Assembly: GCA_031290855.1 (NCBI GenBank)
Contig: JAISLM010000125.1
Location: forward strand, 1 to 22,023
Origin: Spirochaetaceae bacterium
Lineage (GTDB): Bacteria > Spirochaetota > Spirochaetia > Treponematales > Breznakiellaceae
Reading direction: 5' to 3'
DNA length: 22,023 nt
Shown one piece after another: positions 13,693 through 21,600 of the stretch (position 1 is its first letter; each line of letters begins with the position of its first letter). Under the pieces are notes generated by a model. It worked only from the letters and a program-made list of their open reading frames with translations. It was not told the DNA's origin and ran no database searches. The translations under genes were made by a program, and so were the position numbers.

Positions 13693-16137
13693 ATGGATGT
13701 CAACATTTATACCGTATGCCAGGACGCGCAGGGAACAATAACCGACGAAGGGATAGGGAACATTTTCCCCGTCTCCAGAGGGAGCGGCGTAGACCCTTAT
13801 TCGTTTTACGCGACCCGTTTTTCATCGGTGCTAATTACCGGGGCAGGTAGTACGACGGTTCAAAACACCCATGAAGTTAAAATCGTGATGCCCTTTGGAG
13901 GGGTGAACGGAGGCTTTTTCCGCTTTCCCCAGGTAGGGGATCAGGTACTCGTCGGACGTTTGGGCGATACCGTCCTTACGGCGGATACGTTTAATTTGCC
14001 GGACGGAGACTTTGTGTTGATGGGGTATATACCGGACGGAGACCCTGAAAAATGGTTTTTCCCGAATACGGCGCAAAATTGCACAGATGACGAGGCTAAT
14101 GCGCCGGGATTCAAAGCGGCACAGAAAAATCCCGGCAGTATGGAAGATTTTCGGAATCGTTATGGCATGGCGCTCCGGTATAATAGCTGGAAGGACAAAT
14201 CTCCGGAATTAAACAATGTGAGATTTACCGGTCTGAGCCAGACAAACGGCGGCGGACAGACCACCACTTCACTGACACTCACCTTTGATGGCATTGTCAC
14301 CGGTTTAAGAGCCGAGCACATTACCGTAGCCCAGGCTGTCGGCAGTTACGCCGTTATCTCAAAAGGTTCCCTGTCGGGCACCGGACCAAGCTACAACCTG
14401 GCCGTAACCGTAACAGGCGCGGGGTACATCGTCGTCACGGTGAGGGTGCCGGGCTATTCGATCTCAGGAGGGCCTAAAGCAGTATTCGTATACCATAACG
14501 GCGTCTTGCCCGGAACCGCTCCCGATATTACTCAGGCAACTACCGCGGTATACAAACAGGACGTATCGAAACAAACGGAGATTAGCTTTTACCGAAAGAA
14601 GGCCAAATGGCCCAATAAGACACCCAAAGAACGGACGGACTCAAGCGGCAATCCAGATACCGGGCCCTTGGAATTTGACCCCCAGGACACGATCAACATC
14701 CAGTCCGCCGGGGACATCGAGACACGGGCGGATAACTACCAATTATTAAAGGCAAAACGCCTTGAAATCCTTGTGAATACCAATGAACTTAGCCCGGAAC
14801 TTCGTTGCAATAACGCAAATGATAGTGTCGACTGGAAATCCGGCCTGGCTCCTGTTGGCGACACCCCTCTTGACGACCCTATGGTACACGGCGGGGATAT
14901 GCATATACGGGCGGGCCGGAACATTATCCTCAAGGCGAATAACGAGATCAAGATACAGGTAGGCCGCACGACAGTGACAATCAACGACGGCGGTTTAAGC
15001 ATATCGACACGAAAAACAAATTCCAACGTGGGACTTTCTTTCGATACTCTTTTTAGTATGACACCGAGGGATGGCATAGCCATGTCGGGTCAGAATGTCA
15101 GCATAGCCGGTGTCAACGGTTTTTCCCTGACAGATTCATGGGGTTCTGCCCTTGCCGGTACACTCGGAGGTCTAAACATCACCGGCAGGTTCATCAAGCA
15201 GTCCAACATAAGCAGCGCGTCCGCCACCCTTCTGAGTTTTGCAAATGCGGTCGACACGGCTCAAAGCATAGCGGAAGGCAGTGCCGTCTACCAGGACCCT
15301 TCCGCGGCAGAGGCTTTTGCCATGTCTGTCTGGTATTTTAATATATGTAAAACCATTGTCAAAGACATTGGAGCTATTGCCTTATACGCGGGGAAGGCCT
15401 GGTATGATCATAAGAATGCTCAAGCGCCTGCGATACAGGTCGGCGGCGCGGCAGCAGCAGCGCCCGCGCCCGCACCCGCAGGCGGCGGCGCGGCACCCGC
15501 AGGCGGCGGCGCGGCAGCAGCAGGCGCGGCAGCAGCAGCGCCCGCGCCCGCCGCGGCGCTTTCCGCAACGGAATTGCTTGGCGCCTATGAACCTGTTGAA
15601 CTGCTGTTACTTTGTCTTAATCTTACATTGCAGATGACAGCTACGGTATACGCCGCCATCGAAATGGACTGGTACATAGAATGGCAGGAGGATACACAGC
15701 AGGCTTCTATGGGCGGAACTCCGAAATTTGATGCCGCAGCGAAGGCTAAATCAAGGGACCTGCTTAACATTATCGCAATGGGTGTCGACGCCGGGTTGAT
15801 AAACATGGCTATGACTATCGTAAACAGCCTTTTTCTTGCAAAAGGCATTCCCGGCGCGGAGGCGGATTTTCGGATCCGGCCTTCCGGAGATATTGCAATC
15901 AAATCCGCGAACTATATCAATATGTACGGCACGGAAAAAAGAACCAACGCGACCACGGCGTCGATTACCAGTACCGCGCTTAAGCGTTTTGCGGATATAA
16001 CAACCATGCTGGTAAAGTTGGGAACGGATAGTGCAAAGCTTGCCGCTTCCTATGGACTTACGGTGGAGCATGCGGCCACGGCATATTCCGGTGGGGGTAT
16101 ACTTGAACGGGTCATACCCAGGGTTGAAAAACTGTAA
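13693..16137 (+). CDS. Spike protein, gp5-like half of VgrG with inserted Ig-like domain and long C-terminal extension
   Basis: 814 aa. Residues about 54-118 resemble the gp5 OB fold (HEVKIVMPFGG, FRFPQVGDQVLVGRLGD). Residues about 176-268 are an Ig-like domain of the same family as the tandem repeats in the lipoprotein at 18631. Residues about 330-440 look like the VgrG/DUF2345 beta-helix (GDIETRADN, GGDMHIRAGRNIILKANNEIKIQV). The extension then has three hydrophobic helical stretches (near 540-570, 628-660 and 700-720) and an Ala/Pro/Gly-rich linker (584-622). A return to helix-like repeats follows at the end (RPSGDIAIKSANYINMYG, about 733-750). AAGGAG precedes the ATG. The extension is the likeliest place for effector or cargo-binding activity, but I recognise no toxin motif. 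Paired with the gp27-like gene to make a complete spike. Confidence 0.75.
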   Translation: MDVNIYTVCQDAQGTITDEGIGNIFPVSRGSGVDPYSFYATRFSSVLITGAGSTTVQNTHEVKIVMPFGGVNGGFFRFPQVGDQVLVGRLGDTVLTADTFNLPDGDFVLMGYIPDGDPEKWFFPNTAQNCTDDEANAPGFKAAQKNPGSMEDFRNRYGMALRYNSWKDKSPELNNVRFTGLSQTNGGGQTTTSLTLTFDGIVTGLRAEHITVAQAVGSYAVISKGSLSGTGPSYNLAVTVTGAGYIVVTVRVPGYSISGGPKAVFVYHNGVLPGTAPDITQATTAVYKQDVSKQTEISFYRKKAKWPNKTPKERTDSSGNPDTGPLEFDPQDTINIQSAGDIETRADNYQLLKAKRLEILVNTNELSPELRCNNANDSVDWKSGLAPVGDTPLDDPMVHGGDMHIRAGRNIILKANNEIKIQVGRTTVTINDGGLSISTRKTNSNVGLSFDTLFSMTPRDGIAMSGQNVSIAGVNGFSLTDSWGSALAGTLGGLNITGRFIKQSNISSASATLLSFANAVDTAQSIAEGSAVYQDPSAAEAFAMSVWYFNICKTIVKDIGAIALYAGKAWYDHKNAQAPAIQVGGAAAAAPAPAPAGGGAAPAGGGAAAAGAAAAAPAPAAALSATELLGAYEPVELLLLCLNLTLQMTATVYAAIEMDWYIEWQEDTQQASMGGTPKFDAAAKAKSRDLLNIIAMGVDAGLINMAMTIVNSLFLAKGIPGAEADFRIRPSGDIAIKSANYINMYGTEKRTNATTASITSTALKRFADITTMLVKLGTDSAKLAASYGLTVEHAATAYSGGGILERVIPRVEKL
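14218..14496 (+). other. Ig-like domain inserted in the gp5-like spike protein
   Basis: Encodes VRFTGLSQTNGG, SLTLTFDGIVTGLRAEHITV, KGSLSGTGPSYNLAVTV and GYSISGGPKAVFVYHN. These match, in order and spacing, FTGLSQNGS, SLTLTFSASVSGLSADNITI, KGTLSGAGPTYTLPVTV and YSISGGPRTVTVYYA of the lipoprotein repeats. The DNA is also visibly similar in these stretches. It lies between the OB fold and the beta-helix. Confidence 0.85.
15442..15558 (+). repeat. GC-rich simple-sequence tract encoding an Ala/Pro/Gly linker
   Basis: Codons 584-622 of the gp5-like spike gene are built from GCGGCAGCAGCA, GCGCCCGCGCCC and GGCGGCGGCGCGGCACCCGCA-type blocks; the last recurs in tandem. It encodes a flexible linker separating the spike and the hydrophobic C-terminal part. 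Such tracts are prone to slippage. Confidence 0.85.
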
Positions 16138-16155
16138 AAACACGGAGGCGAAACT

Positions 16156-16548
16156 ATGGAAGTAGATGATGATCTGAAAGCACAGATACTGGCGGCCGTG
16201 GGACCCTCAATTGCCGCGCCGCTGGCGGGTGCGCTGGTGGCCGCCGCGGGAGCGGCCTTACTTGATTTGATTACAACGAATCACGAGTCGGACACGCCGT
16301 TTGGTAAACAGGAACTTCACCCGACCGGAGAGGATACAACTATGGCCGACTCGGAGGTAACCGGCGCGGCTACAGAGGGGACGATGGCCAAGGACGAGGT
16401 GTCCGCGGCCAACGGCGAGGTAAAGGCTGCCGAAACCGAGGCGCGGGCTACCACCGGCGAAGCCACGGCCCTTACCGGCGGCGCGGCGGCGGTGCGCACG
16501 AAGGCGGGCGCTTCGGACATTGAGGTAAAAGCCTTGAAGATGACGTAG
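16156..16548 (+). CDS. Small protein with hydrophobic N-terminal segment and nine heptad repeats
   Basis: 130 aa, no family recognised. Residues 17-38 are strongly hydrophobic and Ala/Gly-rich (PSIAAPLAGALVAAAGAALL), compatible with one membrane helix or a buried hairpin. Residues 64-126 are nine consecutive seven-residue units of consensus A-x-x-E-(V/A)-x-A, for example AKDEVSA, ANGEVKA, AETEARA. Small residues at units' positions 1, 5 and 7 would give an alanine-rich coiled coil or a regular repeat fold. GGAGG about nine bases upstream supports the start. It begins 18 bp after the gp5-like spike gene and precedes the DUF6931-like gene, so it could be a spike-associated cargo, adaptor or immunity protein; that is inference from position only. 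Confidence 0.7.
   Translation: MEVDDDLKAQILAAVGPSIAAPLAGALVAAAGAALLDLITTNHESDTPFGKQELHPTGEDTTMADSEVTGAATEGTMAKDEVSAANGEVKAAETEARATTGEATALTGGAAAVRTKAGASDIEVKALKMT
16345..16533 (+). repeat. Nine in-frame 21-bp (heptad) degenerate repeats
   Basis: Each 21-bp unit encodes a heptad with Glu at position 4 in seven of nine units and Ala, Val or Gly at position 5. The repeats are conserved in amino-acid pattern much more than in DNA sequence, so they are old and under protein-level selection rather than a recent expansion. Confidence 0.7.
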
Positions 16549-16578
16549 GCTGTATACAGATGTTTGACCTGTGAGGGG

Positions 16579-16593
16579 CGGGCCGGAGGCCCG
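16579..16593 (+). other. Small perfect hairpin before the DUF6931-like gene
   Basis: CGGGCC-GGA-GGCCCG, a 6-bp GC stem with 3-nt loop, in the 74-bp gap after the heptad-repeat gene. No T-run follows directly (TCATCCGACTAAATTTTT), so termination would be inefficient at best. Confidence 0.4.
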
Positions 16594-16622
16594 TCATCCG
16601 ACTAAATTTTTATGGAGAAATT

Positions 16623-17792
16623 ATGGCTGACAAACTTGATTGGCTTGGCAAACACCTGATACTGCTGCGTTGCCTCACGCTGAACGAGGCTGTGGACAAT
16701 GAAAACTACAAGATAAGGCCCGACCTGGCGGAAGCGTTTGTGGGAGTTTCAGGCGCCGAGGAGATGGTCTACAAATTCGCCCGTCTGGGGGATTACAAGA
16801 GCGCCTGCGAACTTTTGGCCTACATTGCCCACAGAAGGGCGGGAATATGGTGGGGCTACCGTTGTGTGGTCTCGCTGGCGGAGGAACTCCTTGTGAATCC
16901 CGCGGTTGACCGCGATATTGCGGAAATCGGGGCGAGTTTCGACGTAAAGGTTCCCGATTTTGCCAAAGTCGAAATACCCAAGACCGACCCTGCCCAGGTG
17001 GAACAACTGAAGGCCGCGCTGGAAGACTCCAAAGCGAAACTGGCCGAGGCCAGAGCCAAGGTGGACCCGGGAATGCTTAAATTCGTGGAGGACGCGGTGG
17101 AAGTAGCTTTCCAGGAATTTAAGCGTGTCCACGGCATCCACCCGAAAGATCTACTGAAAAAGCTCGCCTCGCGGGTTGGGGAAGACCCCTACCGCATCGA
17201 CCGTAAATCCCCGCTGTTTGTCGAGGCGGCGAAGCTGAAGGCTCAAATACAGGCTGCCCGCGCGGACGCGGTGGACACGATAAAGGCGGTTATCCCGCCC
17301 AAGGTTCCCGCGCACGAGAAGAAGTTGCGGGACAACGCGCTGGGCGCTGTCTACCGTTGGGTCGCCGCCCCGGACGAGGTGAACAGCAAGGCCTGTCTGG
17401 ATATCGGAAACGAATGTCCCGACACGCCCGCGGGCCTGCTTTCACTCTCCGCGTTCTGGGCCTTCGGCAACCTGATGCCCGGCGGCGAGCAGGTGATCCC
17501 TACCCCGCCCGGTCTTGCCGCCAACGGCCTGAATCAGACACTGTTGATGAGTTCCCTCCAAAAAGGGGGAACCCGCAAGGTAAAGGAACGTTTTGAGCTT
17601 TACTTTAACCTGGGGATTGACGTGTTAAGCGGCAAGGACAACTGGGAAGAAAGCCTTGCGGCAAACAAGCCCCCGCACGAAACCCTGAATCCCGCGCCCG
17701 CACCGCCTGCAAACGGCAAAGCTCCCGATGAAATCCGCGAATACAAACGCTGGAAACCCGAAAGCGAGCGGGGTGGGCATGAAAATAAATGA
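16623..17792 (+). CDS. DUF6931-like T6SS-associated protein with coiled-coil insertion
   Basis: 389 aa. I match it to the DUF6931 family, which is found beside T6SS genes, from two blocks. The first is YKFARLGDYKSACELLAYIAHRRAGIWWGYRC (50-81, with the W76-W77 pair seen as 'WWAC' in the family). The second, near 250-340, has RDNALGAVYRWVAAPDEVNSKAC, PAGLLSLSAFWAFGNLMP and LPP-like segments before a final 'YFNLGIDVLSGKDNW'. Between them residues ~125-245 are a charged, Ala/Lys/Glu-rich coiled-coil insertion not expected in the usual ~200-aa proteins. The Pro-rich tail (about 355-370) ends with a charged segment. No catalytic residues recognised; role unknown, possibly a cytoplasmic accessory or adaptor. 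GGAG six bases before the ATG supports the start. Confidence 0.55.
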   Translation: MADKLDWLGKHLILLRCLTLNEAVDNENYKIRPDLAEAFVGVSGAEEMVYKFARLGDYKSACELLAYIAHRRAGIWWGYRCVVSLAEELLVNPAVDRDIAEIGASFDVKVPDFAKVEIPKTDPAQVEQLKAALEDSKAKLAEARAKVDPGMLKFVEDAVEVAFQEFKRVHGIHPKDLLKKLASRVGEDPYRIDRKSPLFVEAAKLKAQIQAARADAVDTIKAVIPPKVPAHEKKLRDNALGAVYRWVAAPDEVNSKACLDIGNECPDTPAGLLSLSAFWAFGNLMPGGEQVIPTPPGLAANGLNQTLLMSSLQKGGTRKVKERFELYFNLGIDVLSGKDNWEESLAANKPPHETLNPAPAPPANGKAPDEIREYKRWKPESERGGHENK

Positions 17793-17806
17793 AGCTCCCC
17801 GCCGCA

Positions 17807-17835
17807 GGGGGGTTAGGGACCCCGCCGCGAATAAA
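17807..17835 (+). repeat. REP-like motif, copy 3 (GGGG hairpin + GCGAATAA)
   Basis: GGGGGGTTAGGGACCCC followed by GCCGCGAATAAAG, the same design as at 1417-1443 and 2264-2290. It lies in the 51-bp gap between the DUF6931-like gene and the outer-membrane protein gene, and marks the probable border of the T6SS block. Confidence 0.5.
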
Positions 17836-17843
17836 GAGTACAG

Positions 17844-18626
17844 ATGAAAGGGCTGCTTATAGCATCGGTTTTTTTTATAGCTTCCGGGGTCTTTGCGCTG
17901 GATTTGCATCTGGGTGGAGGCGCCGCTTTGGGCTTTACGATTTCCGATATGGGAAGCGATAACAGCGTGCTTCAGTACGGAGATTTTTCCATCAAGGGCC
18001 AGCCAATTGGCTTTTATTACAAAGAAGATATGTCACTGTGGTACAAAACTTCCAGCTTTGATATGGGCGTCTTTGCATTTGCCGACTTAACCTATGCGGA
18101 GCTTTCCGTTGGCTATCTTGGCCAGGTTGGGACGATTAGTGAGCAGCATAGTTCCCGCCATTACTACGAGGAGGTAAACGGAGTCGAAACGGGTGAGGAG
18201 AGTGCGGATTATACCCAGGATGACGCGAAATACGGTTCTTCGCTGATTTTCATCGATCTTATGGGGAGATACCCTTTCCGTAAGGGCAAAAATATCAACC
18301 CCTTCCTTGCCATGGGCGTGGGTTTTAATTTTACCGTCGGGGGCGGCAATTACAGCGATTACGAGCGGGCCCTGTTTTGGAACTTTAACATCAAGGCCGG
18401 GGGCGGCCTTGATTACACCCTGCCCGGCGGGCTTTTTTTACGGGGAGAACTGCTTTTTTCCTGCCGTCTTGCATTTGATCAGGCCGGCTTTTTTAACTGG
18501 GGACGACAGATGAAAAACGAGTCGGAGTGGAAGACATTCAAGATGAAAAACGCCGGAACTTATTCCCTTAGCCCGCAGATAAGAATCGCCGTGGGCTATA
18601 CCATCCCCCTGGGTGCGGGCAAGTAG
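17844..18626 (+). CDS. Outer-membrane beta-barrel-like protein with signal peptide
   Basis: 260 aa. Residues 1-18 (MKGLLIASVFFIASGVFA) form a clear Sec signal peptide with a V-F-A cleavage site. The mature part is rich in Gly and aromatic residues and shows alternating strands: FDMGVFAFADLTYAELSVGYLG, FIDLMGRYPF, PFLAMGVGFNFTVGGG, FNIKAGGGLDYTLPGGLFLRGELLF and a final strand SPQIRIAVGYTIPLG. This is the pattern of a small eight- to ten-stranded outer-membrane barrel such as those common in spirochaetes. Function unknown. Its stop is four bases before the lipoprotein gene, so the two are probably co-transcribed and may act together at the cell surface. Shine-Dalgarno is modest (AAAGAG). Confidence 0.75.
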   Translation: MKGLLIASVFFIASGVFALDLHLGGGAALGFTISDMGSDNSVLQYGDFSIKGQPIGFYYKEDMSLWYKTSSFDMGVFAFADLTYAELSVGYLGQVGTISEQHSSRHYYEEVNGVETGEESADYTQDDAKYGSSLIFIDLMGRYPFRKGKNINPFLAMGVGFNFTVGGGNYSDYERALFWNFNIKAGGGLDYTLPGGLFLRGELLFSCRLAFDQAGFFNWGRQMKNESEWKTFKMKNAGTYSLSPQIRIAVGYTIPLGAGK

Positions 18627-18630
18627 GATA

Positions 18631-21600
18631 ATGAAAAACAAGGGCCCTGTCCGGCGGCTTCCATGCCATCTTCGTCCGCTGCTTGCGGGTCTTGTCCTGT
18701 GGCAGTTGGCGGCGGCCCTTTTAACAAGCTGCAACGATCCCTTCGGAGGAGCCGACTACCTTAAATTTGTTATAGAAGAATACCCGGTCAAGATACCTTA
18801 TATCGGTCACGGTGAAATCATACCCAGCATGACAATGGCTATAGTGGGCGAGGTGATAACACTACAGGTAAGGCCGGACGATGGTTACCGCCTGCAAAAA
18901 GGCAGCCTAAAGGTTAATGAAAGCTCTTCGGATATAAGCGGCGCGGGATCGTACTGGACATTCCGTATGCCGCTGGGAGGCGCTGTTGTAACGGCGGTTT
19001 TTGAACCTGTCGGGGAAGACGCGCCCAAATACTATATTCACCTATCGGGTATGGTTAACGGAACTGTTTTCGCCAATACATGGAGTGCGGCTGAAGGCGT
19101 TTCCGTAGAACTAAGTCCCCGCCCGGAGAGCGGTTACCGGCTTGTTGCCGGCACTTTGCGGGCAAGCAAAGATGACTATGGCGAAGAAGTGCCGATAGAA
19201 GGCAACAGCTTTACAATGCCCGCCTCAGACGTAACGGTACGGGCGGAATTTGAAGGAATATATCCTGACGCGCCCCGGTATAGCATCAGCGTTAACGCGG
19301 AACCGGATTATGCGGGCACGATTAGTTGTGACCCCAACAGCGCGGCGGAGGGGGAATCTGTAAAGGTAATTGTAAGTCCGGCGGACTTTTACCGTTTGCA
19401 GAGTATCCGGGTTACGGACAACCTTACGTTTTTGACGGAACTTGAACCAGGTACATACGCCTTTGTTATGCCCGCCGCCAATGTGGAGGTATGGGCCAAT
19501 TTTGAGGCGGAACCTGCAATTTACACGATAAGCGGTACTGTTTACAAAGTCGAAACCGAAGGCAGCGCGCCTGTCCCGGCGGAAGAAGCGAAACTGACCC
19601 TGATCGATTCGGACGGTCATATCAGGAGCGAGGATATGACGGGGAACGGAGGGCGCTACTTCATTCCCAGGGTAGTCGCCGGCCAATACACGATAGAGGC
19701 GAGCCTATACGGTTACGAACCCGGCGCTGCCGGGCCATTCGTGGTAGACGCGAATGTCAGCGGCAAAGACCTGATTCTGCAAAAGGTAGGAGCGCTCTAC
19801 ACGTTAAGCGGTACAATCAGCACGTCAGACGACCGTTCCGCCGAGGGAACGGAAGTGCGGCTGAAACAGGGGTATTCCTTAATCGGGGAGCCTGTCTTGG
19901 CAAACGACGAAGGCAATTACATCATCGCGGGGGTAGCTCCGGGAGAAAATTATACAGTCGAAGCCCGCCTTGCAGGTTATCAGTCAGGTAAGACCGGGCC
20001 GTTTACCGTATCAAACAATGTAAGCGGCAAGGACCTGAGCCTGCAAAAGTTATACCGGGTAACAGGCACGGTTTACACATCCGATGCCGGTCCTGCCGCG
20101 GGGGCCCATGTAAAGCTGACAAAGGGAGGCGGCCTTCTGGCAAAGCCTGTTACGGCAGATGGAGACGGCGCTTTTGAATTTAAAGACGTGTCTGACGGCG
20201 GCTACGCCATAGAAGCCGCCCTGCTCGGCTATGTCACAGAAAAAGCGTCATTCACCGTATCCGGTGCTGACAAGACGATAGACCTTACCCTGCAAAAGGC
20301 GACTCAGACCTTTACCATAAGCGGTAAGGTTATCAAAACCTGTGGTGTCACTAACGAACCTGCGGCGGGCGCTACGGTAAATTTGAAAAAAGCCGATAGT
20401 ACGATGTCTTCGACCGTTACCGATTCAGACGGCGAGTACAGCTTTTCAGGCGCAAACACCGGAGAAGAGTATCAGGTTGAGGCCGTGCTTGACGGTTATC
20501 AGACGGATGTGACTGACAAATTCCGTGTAAGCGGGGACACTACCAGGGATATGACACTTATACGGCTGGCGGCCTTTAACATGCTGACCGCAGACGGATC
20601 GGAGGCGAGTACAACAACAATGTTGACGCTCACCTTTGACCGGAGCCTTACCGGCTTAAACTCCAATAACATTACCATAACCAGGGCTTCCGGCAGCAGC
20701 GCCGTCGTCACAAAAGGAACCTTATCGGGCACGGGGCCGTCCTACACCCTGCCGGTAACGGTAACGGCGGGCGGCAGCATAACGGTAACGGTGAAGGCGC
20801 CAAGCGGTTACGTGATGAGTACAGAGGCGCGAAATGTAGCTGTACACTATGTACAGCAGGTGTCCTTCACCGGCCTGTCCCAGAACGGATCGGCAACGAC
20901 AAGCACAACATCGTTGACTCTAACCTTTAGCGCAAGCGTCAGCGGCTTAAGCGCCGATAACATTACGATAGACACTTCCGGCAGTACCGCCGTCGTATCA
21001 AAAGGTACGCTGTCCGGCGCGGGGCCGACTTACACCCTGCCGGTAACGGTAACGGCGGGCGGCGGCATATCGGTGTCGGTATCCCCGCCGGGCGACTACA
21101 GCATCAGCGGCGGACCGCGAACGGTGACCGTGTACTATGCAGCGCCGGTACAGCAGGTGACCTTCGAAAGCCTGTCCCAGAACGGATCGGAAAATACAAG
21201 CACAACATCGTTGACTCTAACCTTTAGCGCAAGCGTCGGCGGCTTAAGCGCCGATAACATTGTGATAACGCCTGTCCCCGGCAGCAGCGCCGCCGTCGCG
21301 AAGAACGGCGCACTGTCCGGCGCGGGGCCGGCTTACACCCTGCCGGTAACGGTATCCAGGGGCGGCGGCATATCGGTGTCGGTATCCGCGCCGGGCGGCT
21401 ACAGCATCAGCGGTACGCCGAAAACGACAACCGTGTACTATGCAGCGCCGGTAAAGCAGGTGACCTTCGACAGCCTGTCCCAGAACGGATCGGAAACGAA
21501 AAGCACAACATCGTTGACTCTAACCTTTAGCGCAAGCGTCAGCGGCTTAAGCGCCGATAACATTGTGATAACGCCTGACACCGGCAGCAGCGCCGCCGTC

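Noticed and set aside
15374..15568. Arg-rich minus-strand ORF over the Ala/Pro/Gly tract
   Set aside because: It exists only because the GC-rich simple repeat has few stop codons in any frame.
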